Shown: positions 46,797 to 58,148 of the stretch, in pieces
Numbering within the stretch: position 1 is the first letter of the stretch
Layout: the number at the start of each line of letters is the position of its first letter
NCBI GenBank assembly: GCA_022559845.1
Contig: CM040121.1
Coordinates: 571,504,140 to 571,568,139, forward strand
Length of the DNA stretch: 64,000 nt
Source: Amorphophallus konjac
Taxonomy: Eukaryota; Streptophyta; Magnoliopsida; Alismatales; Araceae
Direction: 5' to 3'
The notes under the pieces: model-generated
The model's database searches: none
The model's input: the letters and a program-made list of their open reading frames with translations, nothing else
Told to the model about the DNA's origin: nothing
Made by a program: the position numbers and the translations under genes

Positions 46797-47285
46797 TAGG
46801 GGCGTTAATGAAACAAGTAGGACTCTGGTTTGTGAGTTGGCCCGTCAGGTCCACAAGTCCCATTTTCTCTATTTTTTTTCTCTCTTGAAACTTTTTATTT
46901 TATACTAGAGATTCATGACTCAATTGAAATTTCATTCTCAGAGATGTAAATGAAATGGTATTGAAATGGAAACAGAAGTCTGCTGTCACAGTCACTACGA
47001 TGATTGAGAATTAGAAAGTACTGATCATCTAAAACTCTAATTAATTTGATGGGATTTTAAGTTTCACATTCTTACGTGTATTATGTTGACTGATTTTTTA
47101 TATAATTTGACAGTTCAGGTCAGGCTGAGATTGGGCCTTACATTTTAGTGAAATAGGCGGGCCCAATCCGAGCGTCCGACCCGACATAGTTCGAACTTGA
47201 GTCAGATTTGGGTTTTAAAATTAATGAGTCAGGTTCAGACCTAACTGACCAAAATTAGGCCCGAGCTGACCCATTGACGGCACGA
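46797..47285. mobile_element. Possible degenerate hAT-type MITE
   Basis: TAGGGGCGTTAATG at the left and CATTGACGGCACG at the right recall the TAGGGxTGTCAATG family, with GGCCC/CGGGCCC-type subterminal motifs. No clear target duplication. Confidence 0.35.
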
Positions 47286-47471
47286 AAAAAATTCAAAGGG
47301 AATCCATCCGCACTAACTCATGCGCTCCAAGCTAGAGCCAGTAAACTCTTTCATTAATGAAGAAAATTATACATCTCAGTCGTATAAACTAGTTTCAGAT
47401 CTTAATTGCAGTCGAGCATCCAATTCGACAATGTAATACCATTATAGTCTAATCCATGACCATATCAGTAT

Positions 47472-47951
47472 CAAGGTTTATTGACTCGGTGATCCGTACC
47501 GGATCAAAATTGCTCTGATCCGATACAGTACACCCGAGTCACATGCGACTTGGGCCGATTCCGTCGCCTCTCACCTCACCCGACAGGCCTTTCTTCTCCC
47601 ATTCCGATGCCCTCCCACCCCGGCGGCGGTTTCTTCCCCCTCATCAGTGCCCCCTCCACCCCGGTAGCCCACCTTGGCGCCCCCGCCCCACCCTCGACAA
47701 TCCCCCACCGCGACTGACAATGTCCCTTTTGGCCGGATCATCGTCGCCACCGTCAGATCTAGTCTACCACTGGTGGATCCTTGCCGCCACTGTCGGATCC
47801 TCGCCGGAGCATGCCTAGAAGGTCGCAGAGAATGGTAGAGAGGGAGAGAGGAACGACTCGGTCCGATTCGTCTGGATCATGTCTCGAATTTTCGTGGATC
47901 CGAGTAGATCCGCCCGAGTCGCCCCGACTCGGACCGAGTCGACGAACCATG
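47472..47951. mobile_element. hAT-like non-autonomous element
   Basis: Imperfect ends CAAGGTTTATTGACTCGG and CCGAGTCGACGAACCATG, flanked by ATCAGTAT and ATCAATAC (six of eight). Subterminal GAGTC/GACTC repeats. ORFs across it are domain-free. Confidence 0.55.
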
Positions 47952-48009
47952 ATCAATACTTCACCGTCACAATCATGTTGCAAGCCCTGACTTGTGCTCT
48001 ACGCAATGA

Positions 48010-48081
<72 letters not shown>
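48010..48081. repeat. (CT)n microsatellite
   Basis: An uninterrupted run of about 36 CT dinucleotides. Confidence 0.97.
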
Positions 48082-48085
<4 letters not shown>

Positions 48086-49000
48086 TATATATTCACTATT
48101 CCAACAACTAGAGGAAGGGTAAAATAGTCATTTCATATTTAACCATTATACTTGCTTACTAATAAGAAGAACGGAATTTACCAGGATCTTTTCCCATTTC
48201 CCTTTCCCTCATTTTTTAAAATTCGAATGATTTATTCTAATTTTGATAACAATTTTTTTTGTTTAATGACGTCCATGGAGGGACAAGGGTGATGGCCATA
48301 GTGGACGACATTATTGGAAGCTCTTTCTCGAGGTCCAAAGTTTCGTGCTAAGAAGGAAAACAAAAAAAAAAGGATGAATTGATGTCTCACTACTCTCACC
48401 TTTAGTTGTAGAAAGATTATTTTGTGTAAAAATAATAAAACTTTTTACATAAATAATAACAATAAAACTTTATGTGTACAGTTATGTTTCATAACAATAT
48501 CATAATTGTGCCTTTTGATATCGCCCAAAGGACATTATATGCTATAATAAACAAATATAAGGTGTACCACTATACTAACTATAAATGATTTTCATAATAT
48601 TAGAAAGGTTAAACACGACTCTAAAAAGAAGCTGTTCACAATACTATAATTATAAAAATATTTTTATATAACTAAACTTTTGATTAATTAAACAGAGATG
48701 GACTCTTGTTTTTTTGTGATCAAACGACAGAAATGGAATCTGGGCACCGCTATAATTGGAGGGTAGGAAATTTTGGGTGGGCAGTACTGGGCTCCTCGAC
48801 TTTGGACGTTCTGTTTGGTGCCATGCTAGTTGGTAGCTCTGACACTCTTCTCTGATGCACATTCCTTTGAGGATATTACTCAAAGCCGAAATTAATGATT
48901 ATAATTAATTAACATCACCCATCAAAATATATCCTTAGTTCTTTTACGTAAACAACCTTGTTTTACAAATTAACCACTCCGGGGTTTTCTTAGCGATTAC
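48082..49000. other. AT-rich sequence without a gene
   Basis: Only short domain-free frames. Nothing else recognised. Confidence 0.5.
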
Positions 49001-49003
49001 TTA

Positions 49004-49447
49004 GGGGCAATTTGACGCACGGTTGAGTTATCCAACTCGATGAGAGAGAGCGACGGGCCCGACTTACTCTCCTCACACCCATACTCTCTTAACTGGGGTC
49101 GAGTGACTTACTCACGCGATGGGACGCGAATAAACCACCCTACCCTCGCGTCAAACAGACCCTTAGGGCCAGTTGGAGAACGGGTTAAGCTGGGAGAGCA
49201 AATGAGAGAGAGAGCGGTGGGTCTCACCTCTCTCCTCACACACAAGGGCGTTAACCGAGCCCAGTTAACGCAAGTGACTCTCTACCCCCACGTTAAATAG
49301 ACTCTTAGGACCAATTTGAGAACAGATTAAAATGAGAGAGCAGATGAGAGAGAGAGTGGTGAGCCTCACCTCTCTCTTTCATGTACGGGGCGTTAACCGG
49401 GCTCAGTTAGTCGAGGGGCTGCACGGGCTCGGTTATCAAACGTGCTC
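49004..49447. mobile_element. Three back-to-back Harbinger-like MITE units
   Basis: Units at 49004-49162, 49166-49304 and 49308-about 49447 are separated by single TTA triplets. Ends are of the GGGxCAxTTTGAxxx type. Each has an AGAGAGAGCGGTGGG / CTCACCTCTCTC core. They look like successive insertions of one family into the ends of their relatives. Confidence 0.6.
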
Positions 49448-49938
49448 AACGAATAGAGACATAAAAGTAATTTCAATATGACACGTCCTTGTCGACACGA
49501 TAGAATGCCCGATACATTTGATTACTCACTAAAATCTACACTAACATATATGGGTGGTATCAAGATCTCACTTTGTCCCCTCATATTAAATGATCAAGAT
49601 TGCGCTCGCATATTTATATTGTATTTGATAAATGTCTTTTAAATGAATAGTAAATAATATTGGTGTGGGGGGGGGGGGGTCGCGGGGCTTGTGAAGAGCC
49701 CTTGTTTCACCGCAAGCGGCAACAGTAACACCCGTTCGCCGTGAAACCAGCAAAAACACCTCCTTTGCGCATGCTTTTTGTTCTCCGAATCCAAATTGTG
49801 AGGGGACACGGGGGAAATCCTCTCCTAATCCAAACTCTGCTTCCAAATCCAAATGTTCTTCTAATAACTGCATGAACCCAGCAATCCCTCTTAACCTCGC
49901 CTTGCTTGCTCTCTGTCTCTCTCTCTTTCTCTCTCTCT

Positions 49939-49946
49939 ATATATAG
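49939..49946 (+). promoter_or_regulatory. TATA box of the cupin gene
   Basis: TATATATA about 105-110 bases upstream of the ATG at 50051, preceded by a CT-rich stretch. Confidence 0.65.
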
Positions 49947-50050
49947 AGCCCCCCCCCGGCGCCTTTCCTCTCTCGTCTTCTTCCTCCGGATTCTGTCTTT
50001 CCTCTCCCAGAAGCCCTCATTCTGCCCCAGTGCCCTTACCTTCCGTCGCC

Positions 50051-52762
50051 ATGGACGTCGACATCTCGCCGAAGGAGCCGAAGAAGGTGTCCGGCGGGGA
50101 CGGCGGGGACTACTACGCCTGGTCCGCCGGGGATCTGCCCATGCTGGCCGTGTCCGACAAGGGCGCCGCCAAGCTCGCCCTCCGGAAGCAGGGCTTCGCC
50201 CTGCCCAGTTACTCCGACTCGGCCAAGATCGCCTATGTTCTCGAAGGTGGGTGGATTTCTTGTTCATAGTACCCGGTGGGGAATATACACATACATATCG
50301 TCTACCTCGTCACAGATCATTAAAATATTTCTGGGTTTTAATTTTTAAGCAGTGTCGCCGTCGTAGTCATCTCCAAAAGGAAATCTTGATCCAATCATTA
50401 TTCGTATGTTGTTGTTAGACGATGGATGTCGGTTCTGGCATTTGTTTTCTGTTCATTGATCCGTTTCATCTGGTATTTATTTGCTTAGAGATGTGGTGTT
50501 GATGTCTTGAGTGTTCCATTGGGTGTCTTATTACGTATCTTTACCAGTATATAATATGCCTTCTCATGGATCACTAAAATGTTAAAATATTTATGGGTTT
50601 CAGGCAGTGTTCTCGTCATCATCAATCGTCAGAAGAAGGCTTGATTTCATATGTTATAACGAGAGGATGTGGATGTCTGTCCTGTCTTTTATTTTCTGTT
50701 CTTGATCCTTTCTTTTCCGATCTGCTTAGAGATCTGGTGTGGATGCCCGAGAGTTTAACTAAGCATCTTTAAGTATATTTACCAGTATATAATATACCTT
50801 CTCATAGATCATTAAAAAAATTTCTGAGTTCTCATGCAGTGTTACCATCACCATCGTCGTCAAGAATAAGTCTTGATCCAAACATTGTTCATGTGTTATA
50901 ATAGGTCATGGATATATGTTGTCTTTTTATTTACCGTCCTTGATCCGTTTTTTCTAGTTGGTAAGGGATCCAGTGTGGATGTCTGAGAGTTTAATTGGAC
51001 ATCTTATTAAATATATTTATCGGTATATATATCATTTGCCTTCTCATAGATCATCGAAATATTTCTGGGTTTTATTCTTCGAGGGGTGTTATGATCGTCG
51101 TAGTCGTCAAAAAGAAGACTTGATCCAAACATTGTTCATATGTTGTAATCAGATGATGGATCTGTTCTGTCCTTTTTCTTTTCTGTTCCTGATCCGATTC
51201 ATCTGGTAATATGAGGTTAATCTTCTCATCGGATGTCTCAGCGAGTATATTTACCAATATATATAGATATCTATATATGCGATATATCTTCTCACAGATC
51301 ATTCAGATACTTCTGGGTTTTAGTTTTCAAACTCTATTGTCATTATTATCCTCATCAAAAAGAAGTCTTCACCTTAATTCATACATCATAATGATGGATG
51401 CTTGTTCCCTGTCTTTTATTTTTTGTTCTTATCCGATTCATATGGTAAAGAGAGCCTTTCCTTTTTTCCTTTTTTTTGGGTGGGGGCTCTATTTGTTATG
51501 AGATCTTGTGCGGATGTCTGATTGTTTAACTGGGCATCTTTAGTAATTTACAAGCAGTATTATCGTCGTCTTCGTCAGAAAGGACTCTTGATCCAAGCAT
51601 TGTCCACTGCGATCTTTCTACACACCCTTCTCTAACCACAACAGTTCAATTTTTCAATCAAGTTCCATATGCGCCTGTCTCTGTTCATGCTTATTTACTC
51701 AACAACTGTTTCTTGCATGCTTCACAGGGAGTGGCAGGGCCGGGATCGTGCTACCCGAGGCCAGCGAGAAGGTGGTGGCACTGAGGAAGGGAGATGCCAT
51801 CGCCCTCCCTTTCGGCGTCGTCACATGGTGGTACAACCCCAACGATGCTGAGCTCGTAGTCCTCTTCCTCGGGGACACCTCCAAAGCACACAAGCGCGGC
51901 GAATTCACCAACTTCCAGCTCACCGGTTCCACCGGCATCTTCACAGGTTTCACCGACGAGTTCGCCAGCCGCGCCTTGGGCATGTCTGTGGAGGACACCC
52001 GGAAGGTGACGCGCAGCCAGACCGGCGGCCGCGTCGTCAAGCTCGACGATGGCGTCAAGCTGCCGGAGCCCTCTGAGAGGCACCGTGAAGGCCTAGTGCT
52101 CAACTGCGAGGAGGCGCCGCTGGATGTGGATGTGAAGAATGGCGGCCGCGTTGTCGTGGTGTCCAGCCAGAACCTTCCCCTCGTGGGGGAGTGCGGGTTT
52201 GGAGGGGACCTTGTGAAGCTGAATGGCGGTGCCATGTGCTCCCCTGGCTTCTCCTGTGACTCTGCCTTCCAAGTTACGTACGTGACCAAGGGGTGTGGCA
52301 GAGCCCAGGTGGTGGGGGTGGACGGCAAGCGTGTGCTGGAGACGAACGTGAAGGCTGGGTCTCTGTTCATTGTTCCCAGGTTCTTCGTGGTGTCCAAGAT
52401 TGCTGATCCTGATGGGATGCAATGGTTCTCCATTGTTACCACACCCAAGTAAGTTTCCTCTCCTTCTCCTTCTTCTTCTTCTAAATTCTACTACTACTAC
52501 TACTAATACTAGCACTGCCACAATTAATCTATGAACTTTCTTCCGGTTTTGGAATAGACTTCTTGTCATGTTTTGTTTCTAACTTGTGTCATCTGTCGTT
52601 GCCTCATGCAGCCCTGTGTTCACCCATCTTGCTGGGAAGACCTCAGTTTGGAAGGCATTGTCCCCTCAGGTGCTGGAGGCCGCCTTCAATGTTTCTCCTG
52701 AAACCGAGCAGCTCTTCAGGTCCAAGAGGACCTCTGATGCCATATTCTTCCCTCCAAACTGA
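50051..52762 (+). CDS. Bicupin (RmlC-like / 11S globulin-like) protein
   Basis: Three exons: 50051-50246, 51728-52448, 52612-52762. They join in phases 1 and 2 across GT-AG introns to give 355 residues. Two cupin barrels resemble seed 11S globulins but lack a signal peptide and the acidic hypervariable region. The N-terminus is MDVDISPKEPKK. The first barrel has YVLEG then GDAIALPFGVVTWWYN. The second has VTYVTKGCGRAQVVG and GSLFIVPRFFVV. Length and order match the cytosolic RmlC-like cupins of plants (Arabidopsis At1g07750 type). The gene is intact and GC-rich in exon 1, with a TATA box upstream and AATAAA at 52804. The molecular role of this subfamily is not established. Confidence 0.93.
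50247..51727 (+). repeat. Intron 1 of the cupin gene built of about 245-bp repeats
   Basis: Five degenerate units start with a motif like ATCATTAAAATATTTCTGGG near 50316, 50570, 50807, 51050 and 51298. Each has a GTCGTCAxCAxAAAG segment and CTTGATCCAAxCATTGTTC. A sixth, partial unit lies near 51545-51605. Confidence 0.8.
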
Positions 52763-52803
52763 GTGTGTGTTCATGTGTGTCACAGAGAGAGAGAGAGAGA
52801 GAG

Positions 52804-52809
52804 AATAAA
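52804..52809 (+). terminator. Poly(A) signal of the cupin gene
   Basis: AATAAA 42 bases after the stop codon, directly after a GA microsatellite. Confidence 0.7.
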
Positions 52810-53824
52810 GTTTGTAAGCAGGTGTTGTTGGGATGCCTAACAGCCTTTGCTATGTTTTTAGTTTTCAGCACTCCTTGGTAACCCGGCTCCTGCTGCACCG
52901 TTGATATGGTCTTTAAGTTCTTAATGAAGCATTGCGTTAAATCTTTCTGGCATTTGCTTCCCTTATCTGCTTATTGATTCCTTTAGCTGGTGATGATAGA
53001 ATTGTTCACTGCCCCTTCTGACATTGGTTGATGGCTATGCAACATCTTCTTGTGGACCTGTGCTTCGTTTAGGTAAATGGTCTTTTCTTGATCAAGGATG
53101 TTATTACGAAACGAGCTTATAAGGGTAAATTCTTTGCTAAGTTGTTGTTTGTTACGATGTACTTCTCTGGTATTAGAATTTCTAGTTTTAAAATTTATAT
53201 AATTTTCTGGTTTTAAAATCAGGATTATTTTGTTTGGGTGACCATAAAATAAAACAAAGTATTTTTATTAGTTTTGTTACAATTTTAACTTTTTTTCTCC
53301 GACTTTAATTTTCGGTGGACATGGATTATAACAAAAACAATAAAATATGAGTTGCACATCATCGAACGTGATCCCATTTACGCTGTTCTACATTCAAAGA
53401 AATATGCAGAAAATGCTATAAAATAAAACAATTGTAGAGTCCTAAAAAGAGACTAAGTTACCAAACTAAAGCAAATGTTAAAGCTTTTTTTGAAATAAAA
53501 GAACACACTCGGGTTTACCGGCTGATAATAAAATAAAAAAGATATGTTTATACCGAGGTTACTGGATATATGCTTAAACAGTAAGAGCACAGGCACAAAA
53601 GTTGTGGGTATAAGTAATTTGTACTTTTTATTATGTAAGTTGTTTATCCCCTTTATTTGTAGCCATTTGTCATCAAATAAATGAGAGACAATGAAAAACT
53701 CAGTTGCACTCTTCACATCCATTAAATAAAAAGGAATCTCTCTTCATGCATAACAAAATTAGTGGTGATGAAACATTTATAATGCTTACGCTAGTAACGA
53801 TACGCCTCCATTGTAAGAGACTAA
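52810..53824. other. Intergenic AT-rich sequence
   Basis: No gene is seen; only short domain-free frames. Confidence 0.5.
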
Positions 53825-53947
53825 GGGCAACTTTGACATTGAGTTGGTCGGACGGATAACGTAACCGGAGAGAGAGAAGCTCCCGGTGGGCCCCGCCTCC
53901 CCCCTCACACAGCCTCCGCTAACCGTGCTCGGTTAGCAAAGGGAGCC
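53825..53947. mobile_element. Harbinger-like MITE unit
   Basis: GGGCAACTTTGAC left end and GCAAAGGGAGCC right end, TAA on both sides, core GAGAGAGAGAAGCTCCCGG and GTGGGCCCCGCC. It shares its right TAA with the next element. Confidence 0.55.
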
Positions 53948-53950
53948 TAA

Positions 53951-54412
53951 GGCTGCGTTTGGTTTAGCTTTTAAAGCGGATTCCAATCATTGGAATCCCC
54001 AATAAAATTAAAGCCGAACCAAACGTGGTAGATATACCTCGACTTTTGTGCACCATCGATTTTATCTCAATGAGAGAGAGAGACACAATCGAAATATCCC
54101 TGACAGTTCTCAAAAGCTCCGGTGGAGCTGCTTTTGAGAGACTTGCAGGGGATTATCAATGATTGGCGACCTTTTTACTCTCAACATTCTCTCATTTCAC
54201 ACAACTGGACACTGCAGAAAAGTAAAATAAATGTAAAATATGAAAGGTAAAATCGTGAATGGGTAATTCACCTGCTTCGACTTCCCAAACGAGTCAATAA
54301 CTTTTCACATGTGATATGTACTAACCTCATAAATCTGAGACTCGTTAATGAGTGTACGGAATGAGTGATTTTCAAACTTTTGAAATTTTATGAAGCCAAA
54401 TCAAATGAGGCC
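53951..54412. mobile_element. Tourist-like MITE
   Basis: GGCTGCGTTTGGTTTAGC at the left and AGCCAAATCAAATGAGGCC at the right, flanked by TAA (53948-53950, 54413-54415). It directly abuts the preceding unit. Confidence 0.65.
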
Positions 54413-54415
54413 TAA

Positions 54416-55748
54416 GAGTTTGGATTGCATTCCACGTGAAATCGTGCAACAAAAGCGGTATTTGGAATATAATTGTCATATTTGCACCAATTCCACTTCG
54501 AATAAGATCAACAATGGTTGATTGGGTGAAGGAACTTCCTCCAGAGGCATTTGGAATTGCGTCGAACAAAGAAACGTTAGAAATTGGACTGTTTATCTAT
54601 ACCTGTTTCCAACTTCTTAATCCCTATGTCAGCAAAATTTGCATAATCATACATGTTCTCCTCGAATCTAAGAATGTTCCAATCGAGTTTAGATACATTG
54701 CAGCTATATGTTACTTATCGACACAAGTGTATACAAGACTTTTCTCCCATTTGTTTATTTTTCAATGTCGACACTAAATATTTGATTTGACTGAACTTAA
54801 ATGTTTTCCCGACGATAAGCGAAACAAATTAAGATTGCTAGACCCAATTGGATATGTGCGCCTTCAACAACAGGGGTTTTTTGTCATAAATTATCTTCTT
54901 CAAAAGGATAACTAATTACTTACCAAAATCTTGCGGCATTGTGTCATTTGTGCCACCTTGCTCCTCTTAAAACAATTGAGCTGGTCTGGGTACCTGACAT
55001 AAGAGACCACTCAAGGAGATATACTTGTAAACACAGCTGGGCACCCAAATATTGGAGAAATACAAGTGGAGCCAAGACGTGTAAGACCAAAAACTTCGCA
55101 GGTACATGCATCGCTCTCAAAGAGGGTGGTAGATGTGAGGATGAGATGTACTCTTAGATGCGAGATATTTATGCTTTTGATTTAATGTAGTTCCTGATTC
55201 ATGTCTCAATGCTTTTTCCTGCACAAATTGCTGGATGCATTTTGATCTGGTAGTCCTTGGTACAGTGTTGCTTCGCACTGTACCGGGTTACTTTTCTGAA
55301 CCTGCTCACCATGCAAAAGGCAACCAATTATTGTGCTTCATCATATATGTAAGTAGGACTTCACAGAATTTTATGGCACCACAGGCAAGGCAAAAGTCTC
55401 ACTCTTCATCATATGTAAGTTGGAGGATCATCGGCATTTGATAGCACCACAAATAGACAAACTCACGTTGCAACTTCTACATGAAAATCAAGCAAAAATT
55501 GAAGTCAGACATTGACAGGGATATTGAGATACCAAAAAAAAGGTGAAATTACTGTATCAAATGCCTCTGGAATAAAAATAAGTGATCACTTAATGGAATG
55601 GTCAGGGAAAAACAACTTAGAATGACGTTGACAGAAATTTTGAGAAACGAAAAGGAAAATTGGCTCTATTTTCAGTCAGATCTGCATGGCATCTAGCAAT
55701 TCAATAGAAATTGGGTGCTTGTCAGAAAGTTGGCTACCTGGACATATT
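54416..55748. other. Intergenic sequence between the two host genes
   Basis: Short frames only. The frame at 54436-54777 is open for 113 codons but matches no domain known to me. Confidence 0.45.
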
Positions 55749-55889
55749 TCAGATATCGCTCCTTTCAGCTGACTTAAAAATCTGAAAGGCATCCTGGAAG
55801 AAACAATGGCAGAATCTGTGCTTGATCAACAACTCAGCCTCAAATTTGAGCATCCTATCAAAATATACATCCTGCTCCTTAGAAGGCAC
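55749..55889 (-). other. Exon-like stretch of unknown origin
   Basis: After a CAG acceptor, 46 codons read as a plausible charged and aromatic peptide (EQDVYFDRMLKFEAELL) to a TGA. It lies about 100 bases downstream of the CLASSY-like stop on the same strand. It could be an alternative last exon or a remnant of another gene. No family is recognised. Confidence 0.25.
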
Positions 55890-55994
55890 CTGTACAGTTT
55901 AAGTGCAATGTATGTTTCTGGGACTACCGATCTTGACTGACTAGAAAAATATGCATTTTCTCAACTTGTAGGACTTTCAAAAAGGAAGACCATG

Positions 55995-58148
55995 TCAAAA
56001 GATAAATGCATCAATTAAATTTGACTCTTTTGGTTGATACAGGATTCTCTTAAACATGTCTTTAAGTTTGCTGTGTCCAACCATCTCTTTCAAAATTTTA
56101 TCTTCAGAAACATTCAAGGAATCATCTTGAACATTATTATGCCCATCTGAAGAAGAAAATACCAATTGAGATAGTCGATCCTTCTCGACTTGTTTATAGT
56201 ACTTGTCACCTTCCCTTGTTCCATATGTGATCAGATGGTAAATATATACAATCTTCTCTTGGCCAAGTCTATATGCTCTGCTTATAGCCTGTCTTTCCAC
56301 AGAGGGGTTCCATACAACGTCAAGAAGAACAACCCTAGAAGCACCTGTCAGACTAATACCTTCCGAACAAGCCTTTATTGATGCAAGCAACACTCTTGCC
56401 TTGCTTTTGGGGTCATTGAAATCATCAATTAGTGACTGACGATGCCTTGGACGGATCTTCCCATCCATTTTCAGTATCTCCGTTCCTTCCTTCCAACCAA
56501 AGGGAGGCTCAAGCTGCTTTATAATCAAGTCCAATGGTTCAATATATTGACTAAATACAAGAACCCTCTCATGAAGCGGTTGACAAAGACGAACAAGTTC
56601 CATGACAAATCTTGTTTTCACTCCCTCATTGGGGTTCAGCTTTATGCTTCCCAACTTGAGAATGTTAATTTCAGATGTCTCTTTCTCTGATAATGTGCAA
56701 ACCGTCAGCAAAGAAGGATGAACAGACGCCAAGGAAATCTTGTATTCCATGGCAAATGTGGTATCTGAACGAATGTCCTGAACAACTTCCAAAACTTTCT
56801 TTTGTCGAGGAAGAGGATCCAGAACAATTAAGCAATCTTTTAGACCAGGGAGGCATCTAAGGCTACTACCATTATGTACATGTACAAATGGCTGCATCAT
56901 TGACCTAAGTTCTTCTAATCTTTCATCAGTTATAGAACTAGTTAAGGAAGCCCATTTTCCTCTTCCTTCATCCCTTGCTGGCAGGGAATTTTCTTCATTC
57001 TCCATCATGAATTCCCTTCTTTGACAATTTTTTGATGTTTCACAAGAGATCTTGTCAGCAAATTTTGGTCTAACTAAACAGAATGTGTTATATAGCTCAC
57101 CAAAATTATTCTGAAATGGTGTTCCAGATAGGATTATACGCTTTTCTGTTTTAATTTTTCCCAGTGCTTTCCAGATAAGGCTTCGCTCGTTTCTAGGTGT
57201 ATGCCCCTCATCAAAAACAAAGAGATCTGGCCTATCCAGTAAGATCTTACCTAAGTCTGCACTCACTGTTCCTTGCTTGTTCAAGCTACCCACGAGCTTT
57301 TCAAATAAGCAATAGCTAAGTGCAAGGATACTTCTGCCCTTGTCCCATGAGTACAACTTGACAATCCGAGACCACTGCCTCTTTCCGTGCTTGCCCAGCA
57401 CCAACCTAAGGGCAACATCATCTTCCGTTCCAGAAAATTGATGTTCATTCAAAACATGCACAGGAATGTCAATTTTCCACTTTTCAACCTCCTTTTTCCA
57501 TGTAAGAAGCATTCCACGGGGAGCAACAATAACTGGCCTGCATTCTGGAAACACTCTTAAGAAAGCTTGAAGAAAAACTATGGTCAAACGGCTCTTTCCA
57601 GTGCCTGGTGCATGTGAAATCACACACCCACCTAAACCATCATGGGAAGCAGATTTCTTCAGATTATTTAGAAAAATATCACCAGCCAAATTTCTCCACA
57701 TAAACTCAAAGGCTTCCTGCTGATGCGGATACAAAGTCGACTTAACCCCAGGAATAAGATCCCAAACGGTTCCCTCAGAAAGTTCAAATCGATCACCCTG
57801 ACTTTCTTGGTTTTCACTAGCAAAAAGTCCATCAAACTGTGGGAGATTTTCTTGGTTGCCCGAGATTGGCCCGCCAAAAATTCCTCCAGAATGCTCAGTG
57901 GCCTAAAAACCCAAACAAGAGGAATACAAATAAGAACAATCTTTTGATTTGTAGCAGCTTATTCAAAGGGAAACAGGTAAACATTGACGACCTACCAAAG
58001 ATGGCAAAATATATCTGGTTTCCAGCATCACAAAAGAGCATAACTTGCATTTAATTCCAATCTGCTCATCCAGAACAAGTTGATGCACCCCTTTATTACA
58101 AGAATGACGGTTTTCATCGTCTTGTACATCCACCTCTGCGTGTTCGCA
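55995..58148 (-). CDS. CLASSY-like SNF2 protein, C-terminal part
   Basis: Two exons are visible: 58148-57996 (51 codons) and 57902-55995, joined in phase 0. The first has the CLSY cysteine pattern (HSCNKGVHQLVLDEQIGIKC, then CSFVMLETRYILPSL). The second has the SNF2 ATPase: PHQQEAFEFMW, Walker A HAPGTGKS (57596), VIVAPRGMLLTWKKE, DEGHTPRN (57212) and SGTPFQNNFGELYN. The helicase C lobe has VLLASIKACSEGISL and RQAISRAYRLGQE. These match CLASSY 3/4-type remodellers, which recruit RNA polymerase IV for siRNA production and DNA methylation in the nucleus. The reading frame is intact, but the long N-terminal region was not found between here and 64000. It lies beyond a large intron or is lost. Confidence 0.88.

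Noticed and set aside
47879..48085. Frame ending in a long Leu-Ser repeat
   Set aside because: It simply translates the (CT)n microsatellite.
51699..52569. 249- and 158-codon minus-strand frames
   Set aside because: They are antisense shadows of cupin exon 2, whose + strand frame has the conserved motifs and splice sites.
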